Source: Bolinopsis microptera (Eukaryota; Ctenophora; Tentaculata; Lobata; Bolinopsidae). Taken from it: DNA of 60,000 bases. Position numbers and translations under genes: made by a program. Under the pieces are notes generated by a model. That model ran no database searches. It was not told where the DNA came from and saw nothing but the letters and a program-made list of their open reading frames with translations. Below are positions 40,655 to 51,825 of this stretch, piece by piece. How positions within the stretch are numbered: position 1 is the first letter of the stretch; each line of letters starts with the position of its first letter. The stretch is from assembly GCF_026151205.1 (NCBI RefSeq), contig NC_087078.1, forward strand, positions 12,571,118-12,631,117. Reading direction: 5' to 3'.

Positions 40655-41012
40655 TAATCACTCTACACTCGACCGTCACGTGACTTTTTCAACCCCTTCT
40701 CTAGCTGGTCCTGAACGACTATTCGAAACCCTAACCCTCTAATCTGATCCCATCCCTAACCATAACCCAATCCTTAACAAAAGCATATGCTGAAACCCTA
40801 ACCCTAACTAGATATTAGACTAACTTCCTTATACGGTCATATCACGTGATCGAAACAGTTTTTCGCCAATATCTCGTCAGGGGAGCATTTTAACCCTATG
40901 TCATGGGGGGTGATTCGTAATCAGCGTCCGAAAATACATCGAATGAAGTTGGTTTCAACTGTAGGGGCCCTTTTAGAACAATCTCGAAGATCGACTGTAG
41001 AGTGATTTAGCA
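40655..41012 (+). repeat. CACTCTA TIR-type repeat, most complete copy
   Basis: The left end AATCACTCTACACTCGA and right end TCGACTGTAGAGTGATT are complementary, bounding about 345 bp. Degenerate CCCTAACC units lie at about 40727-40810. It follows TSP1 exon 5 directly in what resembles the intron after A2. Confidence 0.8.
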
Positions 41013-41963
41013 CGCTCGGAAAAATATATATATATATAGGGGGAGGGGGGGGCCAATGGGTATTTTTTTTGTGAAACTTGATTTCGAGATAGCAAACTAG
41101 GAGTAGGACCAGTTACCGAACTTTTGAAGTGGTCCCGGACCCCAACCGCCAAACGGTGCCCGCGTACGTGGGAGCCACAAAACCCAGGTTTAAGGTGCTT
41201 TGCTTGTACTTGTAGCTAGTGTTCTCGGCCTGAAATCGTATATGAAATTTCATCAAGATTTGACAAAAAATGACCGAGTTATGAGCCAAAAACCATATGC
41301 CCATATTTGGGCAAACGCATGATCAAATTTGGTAGATTTCGTCCCATAAATTGGTCAAATATTTGTAGGTTTATAACCTATCAGGACGCGCGCCGAGTTG
41401 GACTCGTCGACGGTCCTGAATAATATATATAATATTTGAAACAAATATTTTACGAGTATCACCTGTTAATCAAATATCAATATTTTTGAATGAGACTTAC
41501 TTTATATTTATATGAAAGGTAAGCCTAAAGTTAAACTACATATTCTCTGTAAGTTATAGCTTTATATCTTTTTAAATGTGGATACTGATTTGATTTGATT
41601 TGAAACTTTTACAAAATAGCAAATATACAAATGTACAGCAAATCGAACAAACATATAAAATGGGCCGAAATGTATAAATGCTATAAAGCGTGGGTCAGTG
41701 AAACAAGTTCAGAGGAGAGGACAACTTTTAAAACACGAGGTTTATGGCCGCCCAAAGTCTCAATAACGTCACCTCCACCTAGTAATAAAATTATGAAATA
41801 TGAAGTGTGAAACAAATTATGAAATATGAAGTGTGAAACAATCAAGAAATAGCTCGTATATAAATTATAAAATTGTCTCTCAAATACAGATAACGTCCGA
41901 GAACTATTAAGATACACAATACTCATTCAAATACTGATCAGTGTCCGAGAGACATGAATTGCT

Positions 41964-43034
41964 TCACGGTGGTTTCTTATCACGGCTACAGACTTTCCCG
42001 TACCGGATATAGTGGTCGAGATGAGTCTGCTCAACCCTCTTCTTCTTCAGGTCCGTAACCAGATGTTTCCTCGTTGCTCGTTCTTCGCTAGATCTATCTG
42101 GACAGATCCATACATTTTTGTGGGTCTCAACTAGCCTCAGTCTTCCTGTTTTCGTCAGAATCTGTTGAACCGCTGTAGAGCTTGGGACAGTGATCTTTAC
42201 TGGTCGGATAGTCGTACTACCTGGCCTCTTCCTGCCGACTCTAGTCGCTTCGAAGTGAGGTTTCTCCCCAATCTCCTCCAGAACTGCGGTTACTAGCGCT
42301 GGAAGCTGTTCTCCCTCTTCTTCTTTCAACCCAAACACGATCAGGTTCTTGCTCCTGTCCTCCTCTGCAGCCACACTCTTCATCACCTTCTTCAGGATGT
42401 TACTGTTGCAGACCGTACCACTTGCACTGTTCTGTTGTACAGTTGCACTGTAGCTCTTTATCCCTGACTCCACCGTTGTTTGCACTGTCTTCTTAACCGA
42501 CGTCTTAAACAACTCTAGTTCTTTGTCCTTCTGCACAAGCAGCTGGCCCTGCAGCCTGATCAACTTATCCTTGTCTTCTAACGCTTCCGTCTTCAAGAAA
42601 TATATGATCTCCTCCATTTTACCCATCTGGCATTCATGCCGTTGAACGAGGTCTATTGCTTCCACAAGCCGAAGTGCCAGATGCTTTTTATAGACAGTTG
42701 GAGCCATAAATATTTCTCTGTCCATATCTCCACAAATATCTCTGTCGTCGATTTTCAGTTCTTTTCCCAGCGTAATGAACCACTTAGTATTACAGGGACA
42801 AAAGGAAATCGCGGCATGTACGGAATCGCGATTTTTCCCATTATTTACGACAAATTTTATGTGTAGTTTAATGTATAGCCTGTTAAATTTCGCGGTATCG
42901 CGATTTTTGGCCAAAATAATCGCGAAATCCTTTTGTCCCTGCTTAGTAACACTGTCCTTCAATTTTGTCTGTTCATCATACTCGAATCCTTGAATTTGGT
43001 CCAGAGATTGGGTCACCTTACGATCATCCTCCAT
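41964..43034 (-). CDS. LINE ORF1-like protein carrying an in-frame MITE
   Basis: The likely start is the ATG at 43034 (MEDDRKVTQS). The C-terminal half has RSKNLIVFGLKEEEGE, a RVGRKRPGSTTIRPVKI block, then LVETHKNVWICPDRSSEERA; this is the RNA-binding ORF1-like pattern common in invertebrate LINEs. Residues from the MITE at 42793-42941 add 53 codons and leave the frame open. A heptad-like Leu/Lys/Glu stretch before it suggests a coiled coil. The role would be nucleic-acid chaperoning in the retrotransposon RNP. Whether it is expressed is unknown. Confidence 0.75.
   Translation of the reverse strand: MEDDRKVTQSLDQIQGFEYDEQTKLKDSVTKQGQKDFAIILAKNRDTAKFNRLYIKLHIKFVVNNGKNRDSVHAAISFCPCNTKWFITLGKELKIDDRDICGDMDREIFMAPTVYKKHLALRLVEAIDLVQRHECQMGKMEEIIYFLKTEALEDKDKLIRLQGQLLVQKDKELELFKTSVKKTVQTTVESGIKSYSATVQQNSASGTVCNSNILKKVMKSVAAEEDRSKNLIVFGLKEEEGEQLPALVTAVLEEIGEKPHFEATRVGRKRPGSTTIRPVKITVPSSTAVQQILTKTGRLRLVETHKNVWICPDRSSEERATRKHLVTDLKKKRVEQTHLDHYIRYGKVCSRDKKPP
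42793..42941. mobile_element. hAT-like MITE (CAGGGAC family) inside ORF1
   Basis: Ends are CAGGGACAAAAGGAAATCGC and GCGAAATCCTTTTGTCCCTG. Flanks are CTTAGTATTA on the left and CTTAGTAA on the right, an 8-bp TSD with two extra bases on one side. The total added length of 159 nt is divisible by three. Confidence 0.9.
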
Positions 43035-43429
43035 AATGTACTTGTATAGGAATGTACAAGTACACACGCAAAGGCTAACTACTCGGTAGCAGCAAACTGA
43101 ACTTATCGCAATTTACAAAAGATAAGGGAGCTCGATAATTGCAACGTAAGCTACACTGACTACACTATAAACTATTACTAAGGCGAAAATACCCCAAAAG
43201 ATGAACAAAATTGCCCGTATCTTCGTTTGTGATGTTTTCGGAATTGATTTCATTAATTTGGATTTATCAGTTTTAAAAATTTTCGCATGAAATTTTCGGA
43301 ATTGACTCTAAATCGCATTTCCACCTTATTGTAAAAAAACAATTTGTGGCCAAATTCCAAAATTTGCCCGGTAAAATCCAGAATTTGGCCCCTTTAACTT
43401 TTCTATTCGTCCCTATATCAATGTGCCTC

Positions 43430-44525
43430 ACCAAAAGAATGATGATTAATCACTCTAAGTCTAAACTCGACTATCACGGAATTAAACGGAATTAAACGGA
43501 ATTAAACGGAATTAAGTTGTCGGAGATGGTACTAACACCATCGTCTCACTATACATGAATGAATAACATAACTAGAGTAAGTAAAATTCGAATTTCAAGA
43601 GTCATGAAAATTTAAAACAAAAGCACTTAAAATTTAACTCCCGTACAAACAACCGAAATAGAAATAATTGCTGGAATAATAATTTAACATAAGAGGAAGT
43701 AGTAAAAGGCAACTTCAATGATCACTAAACTGCGATATCAGTATTCGAGTCCACAAAAGACACATTCATACTCGAACAGTCCTCCCACTCACAGTCACAA
43801 CGTAGTGGAAACAGTAAACACTAGTGTTCCATGCTCGTACAACAGATCGTGAAATCTGCATAATGATGGATGGTCTGTATTATGCCTGTTGAGTTGGTAG
43901 TCCTGATGGGGTGACAGGCAGTATTGGCGTCTTTTTCGGGTTCCTGATGCGGTGACAGTTGCAAAGGAATTTGCCCAGTTCTTGCACATGGGCAGAATTC
44001 ATGATAGCTCCGTATTCCTTGAGCAGCAAAAGGCTCTTAAGGTTGTCGGACAGAGAAAGTCTCGCTGAGTGGTACATTGGACATTCAGTGAGGCAGTGTT
44101 CTTCATTTTCAATGATTGTTCCTTCGAAAAAGGGGAGATATTCTAAGCCCTGAACGTTCTCCACGTAACTTTTAAAACACGTCCTCTAGCGCTAGGTGGC
44201 TCTGAGTCTGAATGACTATTCGAAACCCTAACCATCTAATTTGATCCAAACCCTAACCTCATCCCAAACTCAAACTGAAGCATATGCTGAAACCCTTACC
44301 CTAACCAGAAATTATACCAATTTCATTGTATGGTAATAATAATATCACGTGATCGAGACAGTTTTTGCCGATATATCGCTAGGGGACCATTTTAACCCTA
44401 TGATTTGGAATCAGCGTTCGAAAATACATCTAAACAGGTAGATTTCAACTGTCAACTTCAAGTGTCAGGGGCTCTTTCAGAAAAATGTTGAAGATCGACT
44501 GTAGACTTTCACTTAGAGTAAAATT
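43430..44525 (+). repeat. CACTCTA TIR-type repeat, split by a LINE A fragment
   Basis: The left end CACTCTAAGTCTAAACTCGA (43451) and the right end TCGACTGTAGACTTTCACTT (about 44499-44518) bound the copy. CCCTAACC-like units lie at 44225-44305. The LINE insert occupies 43479-44164. Confidence 0.75.
43479..44164 (-). mobile_element. 5'-truncated LINE family A fragment with 10-mer tail
   Basis: A 10-bp unit (GGAATTAAAC on the plus strand) is repeated about 3.5 times at 43479-43515, forming the 3' tail. The minus-strand frame at 43880-44164 has ENEEHCLTECPMY and LLLKEYGAIMNS, matching the end of LINE A at 14022-14336. Confidence 0.85.
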
Positions 44526-45217
44526 TTTATTTAGCACGCTCGTCACCAGAAATACAAATTATGCTTCAATCTTCATCGGATCATATAATTATATTATATA
44601 TATATGGGTAAACTAGACCTGCATAAGCCAGGGGAACGGCCCATAGCAGGGTAACCAGGATGGCCCGGTACCCAAAAACCTGATTAACTAGCAAAGATAA
44701 AAAATAACAATAGGTAATAAATAGATACCAATACTATACCGATATAAGATGCATAGTTCAGAAGGATCAAACCGGGATGTTCCTTCTGTTAGTCTTTTGT
44801 AGGAGTCCATGGCTGTCGTATTCTTGTCTCTATTTCTTTTCTTCTCCGTGTTGTATTAGTCTTGCTGTAACGAGGAGTTAAAGAAATGTCTGGTATGGAA
44901 TACTATGGTCCTGGGAGGTATCATGTTAGAGATATAGAGGGCTGGGGAAGTCCCTGAATCATGTCAATGGGCAATAAGAGGAAACTGAGTAGGTAACGTG
45001 GTTGTCCCTTCCACAATCAGCAAAGATGAAAAAGAGGGGTGAGGGGGGAGAGAGAGAGACAGGCATTAAGTCAAGCTACGAGCGCCGTCCAGTGGACTAT
45101 TGAGCCCTTAGAACTGGCTGGGTAGCAGGACCTTCTGCAAGTCTGAACACGATCTGGGGAGGGGAGGGTGATTGTGGTAGAGGGACAATTACGTCAGCTA
45201 AGGCTAAGAGAAAGGGA

Positions 45218-47056
45218 CTAAGGGGGTTCATAGAAATCTAGATACTTGGTAGCTCTAGCGAACCCCACTATGTTACTGATAGAGAAGGTTTGATGGAAGG
45301 TGTCCTCTCTGATGGTATAGTTACCAAGGTAGTATTTCCTGTGTATGGAGAATGCTGGACAGCTTGTGAGGTAGTGTGCTGTAGTTTCCTTGTCTTCATC
45401 GCACTTTTTGCATATGCTGTTGGGTTCGTTGCCAATCTTGTTTTGGAAATATCTGAGATAACTGCATCCTGTGAATAGATGGGTAAGAATTCTGGTATTG
45501 TCTCTATTATGTCGTTTAACGTCAAGGTGTCTGTCAAAGAAACTAATAATGTTGGATTGGTGAAAATCAGTGGAGGATCTGAAGAGTAATAAACGTTTAT
45601 AGTGAAGTCGAGAAAAGTAACTGTCTAAAATATTAGAGAGAGAGGAGTGAGTGTAAGGGGCAAAAGGAGGCGGTCCAATGGGAGGAGAGTCGGATCCTTT
45701 GTTTGCCAGAGAATCTGCGAGATCATTGCCTATTATTCCACTATGCGCCGGTACCCAGTGGAGGGTGACGGATATCGTCCTGCTAAGTGCGTTGAGGGCT
45801 CCTAGAGTGTCTAGGATGAGGTGGGATCGGGTGATAGTGCCCGATAAGGCAAGAAGAACTGCTTTGCTGTCGATACAGATGTGGAGCTCAGTAGCTTCGT
45901 AAGAGTTCTTGGAGAGGTGGATACAGAGGTGGAGTAAAGCCAGTAACTCTGCTTGGAAGATGGTTGTGGTGTTTCCGAGTTGGTGGAAATGTTCTGTAAT
46001 AGACGATGAGTTAAGAAAGAGGACGAACCCCGCTCCTGCGAGGTTGTTCTTCACCGAGCCGTCGGTGTATCCCACTAGAGTGTCTGGTTTATGTAGGAGA
46101 GGGATCTGAACTAGGGCGACCGAGCGGTCGAGAATATCCGTTGTGAAGGATTGTGACAGGTTGAGTGATGCTGGTGCTATGTCTAAAAGGGAAAGAGGTG
46201 GGAGAATCTTCTTGAGCTGATCATTGAGGAGTATCGAGTGAGATGTCAGCTTTCCGTCTCTAAGTCCGTATGAGGCGGACGAAGTGATGTTAAGCCTGAG
46301 GAAGGTTTTAAGAGAAATGGAGTGAATCCTGAGGTCGAGAGGGGGGATTTGGGTGAGGACCTCTAAGTAACAGGTCGGAGAGGAGGAGATGGCTCCTGTG
46401 ATCAGGAGTAGAGCTGTTCTTTGTACGTGGTTGAGCATGTTAGTAGCCCATTTTCTGGAGTCCAGTATATGGCTCCAGACCACTGATCCATGAGAAAGAG
46501 CTGGGATGATGATTTGTTCGTAGATCCAGAGTGTGTAGGAAGGTTTAAGTCCCCATTTTTTGCTACAGGCAGATCTGATGGTGTGCAGGTTTCTGATAGC
46601 TCTATTACAAGTGGCATCAATGTGGGGTCTCCATAGGAGCTTGGAGTCAAGGGTAATACCAAGGTATTTGACCTCATTTACAAGGTGAATGTTGATGCCT
46701 CTAAGAGATAGGGGTTTATCAAGCGTCCATATTCGTTTCCTGGTAAACATGATAGCTTGGGTCTTGAGAGAGCTAAGTTTTACGCCGATGGTCGTGCACC
46801 AATTATCAATGATAATGAGGTATCTTTGACAAATGGCTCTGATGGTGGGAATGTCTATTCCTCCTACTATGATGGAGAGGTCGTCTGCGAAGGCTTGAAT
46901 GAATGATGTGTCTAGGTTGTGGTTAGAGAGGAGGTCGTTAAGAGTAAGGTTCCAGAGAAATGGCGAGAGTACTCCTCCTTGAGGGCAGCCTCTGCTGATA
47001 GTTCTAGAAATAGAGATACCGTTAAGGGTGAGAGTGATAACTCTATGGGAAACCAT
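45218..47056 (-). pseudogene. LINE RT C-terminal half with RNase H
   Basis: It starts in the RT palm: SRGCPQGGVLSPFLWN, then FIQAFADDLS (catalytic box near 46878-46902). RNase H has YTDGS, FQAELLAL, CIDSKAV and WVPAHSGIIGNDLADSL, so D-E-D-H/D are all present. A C-terminal CKKCDEDKETTAHYLTSC knuckle follows. The 612-codon frame is uninterrupted, but it lacks its own 5' half in frame. Confidence 0.88.
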
Positions 47057-47109
47057 ATAGTAAATCCAGTTGCATAAGGTGGTGGGAATTCCCGAGTTGT
47101 TGAGGTTAT

Positions 47110-47978
47110 GGTAGATCAGTAGATGGCGTCATAAGAGATGTTGTCGAAGGCTCCTTCAATGTCCAAAAAGAGTCCTAGGGCTTGATTTCCAGCTGAGAGG
47201 GAAAATTCAATTTTGTTGGTAATCTTGTGAAGGGCGGAGTCGGTAGAGAAGTTTCTCTTGAAACCATGTTGGTTGTCTGTAGTGAGGTTGGAGAGTCCAA
47301 TGTCGGCTTCAATGTACCAGATGATCAGTTTCTCCATAATCTTCTGTAGAGTCGAAGTAAGGCTGATGATACGAAATGCTCGCACATTTGTATAGTCGTC
47401 TTTAAGAGGTTTGGCGATGACCACACCATTAGCCTCATTCCAGTCGTCAGGTGTGATACCCAAACGGAGGGAGTGTTTATAAAGGTGAAGAATACAAGGT
47501 GAGATAGAATCCCAGCATGCGTTAATCATATTGAGTCGAATGTTGTCTGGTCCCGGAGATTTGTTCGGAGCCATGTCCATGCAGACTTTCTTCAGTCTGT
47601 TAGGCGTCATCAGAGAGTTGATGATGTTGTCATGATCTGGGCCTGGGTCAATAGGAGTGTGTGCTATCGGGTTGTCAATGGGGAGGAGAGCTTCAGCTAG
47701 CGTATCTAGGGTTTCTCTTGGAGATGATGTGAAGCTGCCGTTCGGTTTTTTAAGGGATCCTAGTTGTCCGGGATTAGTGTTCAGTGATTTCATGACTTTA
47801 TGGAGTCTAGCTGCTGAGGGTATGCTAGAAATTTTGTTCACGTAGTTTTTCCAGCTAGATCTTTTAGCTGTCCTGATGATGTTTTTGTAGTCTTTAAGTC
47901 CGGTTCTGTAGAGGTTCCAGAAGTGATCTGTTTTGTGTTTTCTGGCTTTCCGGTGCATGATTCTGACTAGCCTGCGCT
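47110..47978 (-). pseudogene. LINE RT N-terminal half (frame 1)
   Basis: The minus strand encodes a basic linker, then SPGPDNIRLNMI, RAFRIISLTSTLQKIMEK, QHGFKRNFSTDSALHK and GLFLDIEGAFDNISYDAI, the first half of an I-like RT. It hits a stop at about 47116; the adjacent frame continues the palm, so one indel separates the halves. Confidence 0.85.
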
Positions 47979-48000
47979 ATATAATTATATTATATTATAA

Positions 48001-48678
48001 TTAATATATTAAGCCTGATGTGCTTTTGATTTGGCTCGCCTTAATTAAATTTAAGTTATTACGCGACTTTGGTTTTTTATTGTTTATGATTTTGCAGCCG
48101 AACAAATTCAAAATTAACGGTTTTCCATAAACCCTAATCCAAATCCTAATGCCTAACCTTGCTATAAGTATACTTTGTAGGCCCGCCGCGATACTGGGGC
48201 TGGGGACACTAATTGAAACGACGATGGGGGTCACGACGTTATACAAGTACAACCCTAACCCAAACCATAACCGCGAATTAGCTATCCATGATAAGCTAGC
48301 CTAACCACAACCCTAACGTTCCCATATCCCTAACTCTAAACTGAATCAATCGAATACATGTTTAACTTAAACTAACCTCAACCTGTCACGTGACCTCAAA
48401 ACAGTTTTTTCCATAACTCTCCAGTAGTACAGGAAAGCATTTAACGGGTGATACTCGTAAAATATTTGTTTCGGCGCGCGCCCTGGTACTGGTACTGGTA
48501 GGTTATACACCTACAAATTTTTACCCTACGGCTATAACGTCATGGGGGATGATTTGGAATCAGTGTCCAAAAATACACTTAAAACCTACTCAAATTACTT
48601 TCATACCCCCAGGGTCTTTTTGCAATAATTTTTAATTGATGATTGAGGCGAGCGAATTAATGAAAGCGCTTTAATTTA
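48001..48678. repeat. Diverged CACTCTA/telomere-like repeat and GC-rich MITE piece
   Basis: Degenerate CCCTAAYCC units occur at 48127-48170, 48252-48275 and 48308-48345, followed by GTCACGTGA, AACAGTTTTT and ATGGGGGATGATTTGGAATC, as in the 40.7-kb copy. At 48180-48250 a segment (GCCCGCCGCG...GGGGGTCACGACGT) matches 56686-56765. Confidence 0.6.
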
Positions 48679-49080
48679 CCTAATCGGACATTTTTTACAA
48701 CTATATATAATATAATTGATAATTAAAATTAACGATCGAAGGCATTCAAAACCATTAAAAATCAATTTTTGGCGTATTTTCCAATTTTATTTACAATTTA
48801 GCAAATACAAAATAATTTTTGATAGATTTTTTAGTACAGTAAGTGTAACTGTAAGCAAAAAATCCGTTAAGCAATAAAATGTTGATAGGCAAAATTAAAA
48901 AGTAACCATATCCTGGACAATAACTATAAGTTCGTAGTGGAATACGTTTGGAAACAAATTTGAACAGACTGTACTTGGACAAACTTTAAAAGGGCAGACT
49001 TTATTTAAACAGTCATTAAAATACACGCTTCGGCCCCCAGCGTCCAATTAGTGTTCGTTCAAATAAAGTCCTGTGTAAGG
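48679..49080. mobile_element. Diverged pogo-like element, TA-flanked, 402 bp
   Basis: The ends CCTAATCGGACAT and GTTCAAATAAAGTCCTGTGTAAGG resemble those of 34538-35425. TA flanks both. GGCATTCAAAACCATTAAAAA and CAGTAAG blocks align with the larger copy. No transposase is left. Confidence 0.72.
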
Positions 49081-49361
49081 TAATTGGTATGTTTAATATG
49101 ATTATGAATCAATCGCATCCCTTCCAAATCGATCCGATATAATCTTCTTATCAACTTTTCAGAGACAGTAAACACTGCCAATTTGCGATCTAGATCTGCT
49201 TTTCAATACCTAGCTGCAGTATTCGTTTGCTACATGATGCTCTTCTAGTTATGGTAACTTTTATTTATTTTTAATTAGACCATTATGTTTTGTTAATTTA
49301 TTAGAAAATTTGAACAAATTCCAATCATATTAATGACTCAGCTTTGTAAGGATGATGGAGG

Positions 49362-49713
49362 ATGGTCGGACATGTCCTTCGCAGCGATAACAACAGCTCA
49401 CCTGCAGAGCTTGCATTACACTTTGAAGTAGAGAGTCAGAGTACTAAAAGGGTAGCGTAGGCAGACACCAGTCGAACTTACTTAGGACTATTAAATCTGA
49501 TTTAGGTAGTATAGGAAGTAGGAACATTCCATTTGTAAATACAGTCGAACTCGATTTGTACAGTTTAAGACTTATAGCCTCTGATACTGATAGAGCGGGA
49601 TGGAAGAAATTTGTATTACTTGTGTTTCAGTATTTTTTTCCTGGCTACTTATCAGATCTTTAACTTAAAGACTTTAAGATGTTCACTTATGTTCTATTTT
49701 TGATTTGAATAAA
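49362..49713 (+). pseudogene. LINE C-terminal fragment and 3' UTR
   Basis: Plus-strand MVGHVLRSDNNSPAELALHF, a stop and frame change, then NLLRTIKSDLG and LIASDTDRAGWKKFV: the GHVLR...LLRTI...DR..W pattern is typical of the extreme C-terminus of several LINE clades. AATAAA at 49708-49713 may be its poly(A) signal. Confidence 0.65.
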
Positions 49714-50479
49714 GTTATATAATACATAATATTATCTAATTTATATCAGGACGAACCGCACAAAAATTTCCAGACTTTTAAATTGCCATTTTGCATACTA
49801 GTTAGGGACCGTACAGACTACAGAGTGTCCAATTAGAAGGTGTCAATGTTCGCGAGCTTGATCTTGTGGTACTTAAGGCTCTCAGCAGTGGTCACTTCTT
49901 ATTTATATTACTATTAGCTATGGACGATAGCTAATAAGTTACACTTTGACTTTTCTTTAGATATCTCTGTTAGTGTTTAAATGTTGCAATGGTCAAATTG
50001 TCGATGTACTTATTTACTTTGGTTACTTTGGTTACTTTGGTGGAGTTTATCCTCGTAGCAGGAAGGGTCATCAGATTTCTGGCCACCTCGATGGCGAGTA
50101 GTCTACTAGGGAATTAGACCAGCTACAGCTATAACATTAACCGGAAATCGGAGGGTTGTCCGGTATCAAAGCAACAAACTAACTTTAAACGACTCAAACG
50201 TAGCTTCAGCTTTAATAATGTCAGGCACATTGTTCCATAGTTTTGCTCCTCTTAGCTTACAGTAAATGAGCTATCATAGAGTGTCTGGTTGCTCAAGGAA
50301 CTCAACCTAGACAGTAAAGGGATGATTGCTCGGGTACCATGTCTGGATGTTTTTGTGAACCTAATATTGTTGCAATTGGGAACAACATTGTGAAGGATCT
50401 TTTACATCATCAGAATGGTATAACGTTCCCTTCTGCGCTGTAGTGACATCAGCTTTAGATGTGAAAGCCTCTCCCACAT

Positions 50480-51330
50480 GCATTAGTTCATATTTTCCAG
50501 ACCGCATATACGATCAGTGAATGTTCGCTGGACCCCCTCCAAAAGCTGGATCTCAGTCACCTTAACAGGTTCCCACAGCGGACAACAGTACTCTAGTAGG
50601 CTTTTGACCAAAGACTTATATAGGGTAGTCATTACGATCCTATCACGAGTTTTGAAGACACTAAACACCCACGAAAGTGTGCTTCTAGATTTTTGACCAT
50701 ATTAACGATTTGTTTGGACCAGTTCAGATCGCTTGATACCATAACTCCGAGGCCCCTAACGTTCTCAACGGGATGTAGTATGTCCTCGCTGGAGACCTTG
50801 TAAAGTAGAGTTTGCGCGTTAAAAAGGAGTTCAGAAAAGTGGCTCTTTCTGTTGTGGAGATGATTCAGGAGCTCAAACTTCTGTTCGTGTAGCTTCATTT
50901 TGTTGCAGCGTGACCAGTCGAGAATACCGTGCAGATCAGCCTGAAGCAGCAGACAGTCCTCAAAGCAATCGATACGTTTGGATACCCTAGTATCGTCAGC
51001 AAAGAAGCTTACCTTAAAAGAGGTAACAGCTAGCTCTAGATCGTAAATAAACAAAATGAACAATAGTGGTCATAACACACTAACAAATGACTGGATCCAG
51101 CTTGGAAGTTTGCCATGAAAACCGTATCTCTTTAACTTTAACAAGTGACAAGAGAAGGTCCGCAAGTCAACTTCGTCAAAAGCCTTAGCGAATTCGAGGT
51201 ATAACTATATGGAGTCTGTGTCTTTTCCCTGAGTAAAACCTTCAAAGATGTCGTCAAAGTGATTGAGCATTTGGGTCAAGCAGCTTCTGTTCGATCTGAA
51301 GCCATGTTGTTTGTCAGATAACAAATTATT
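50480..51330 (-). pseudogene. Decayed LINE RT fragment
   Basis: On the minus strand: KQHGFRSNRSCLTQML, then YLEFAKAFDEVDL, FFADDTRVSK (catalytic box), RGLGVMVSSDLNWSKQI and LYKSLVKSLLEYCCPLWEP with VQRTFTDRICGL. The PQG motif before the YADD box is missing (a small deletion near 51060), and stops separate the pieces. Confidence 0.78.
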
Positions 51331-51825
51331 GGTTTTGATGTTTGAGATGCTGAACCATGTGTTTCCAAAATACAGCTTATACTTAATTTCACCTCATTTT
51401 TTTTTTTTTTTTTTATTAAATACTTTTCAAATTTTACAGAGTACAGCAATAGATGAATATAAAATAGAATCGTTCAAAATATCGCCCCCATCTGTAAAAT
51501 ATGATGGGCACCCAAACACGGTAAACACATAGTGAACTATGTCCGCAGTAACTTGGACCCATTACATCGAATTAATCTAAATCCAAAAATTTATGAAAAA
51601 CTATTTAAGAACAAACAAATCCATGGTGAATAACTGTGGATATAGAGTCAAAATTGGTATTTCAATACGTCAAATTCCAGATACATTAGATACAGGTCTG
51701 AAATGGTCATTAATGTGTGAGAAGGTGTGCGGGTGAAGTGTGATATGATGTTGAAAGTATAGGAAGGTAGATAGAAAAATTAATAAAACAAAAATAATAA
51801 TAATATGGGGAGCAAAGAGACTAGG

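Larger units (their letters stand above)
41586..43195 (-). mobile_element. ORF1-only LINE copy with (AAATC)n tail
   Basis: On the minus strand a 5' leader, one ORF1-like frame and a short AAATC repeat tail (plus strand GATTTGATTTGATTT at 41586-41600) make up the insert. No RT is present, so it is an internally deleted or 3'-recombined copy. Confidence 0.75.
41030..43390. mobile_element. Second copy of the 12631-13740 element, split by an ORF1 LINE
   Basis: The left part (41035-41585) and right part (43196-43330) align in order with 12657-13700. Between them lies a 1.6-kb minus-strand LINE piece. A further small insertion near 41362-41460 carries GGACGCGCGCCGAG; similar sequence occurs near 48470. 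Confidence 0.7.
44600..47978 (-). mobile_element. 5'-truncated RT-RNase H LINE with 17-bp flanking repeat
   Basis: ATATAATTATATTATAT occurs at both ends (44583-44599 and 47979-47995). This would be the TSD, with some caution because it is AT-only. The copy begins within the RT N-terminal linker. It has one frameshift near 47100 and then an open RT-RNase H frame. It is inserted next to the CACTCTA repeat copy at 44.5 kb. Confidence 0.85.
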
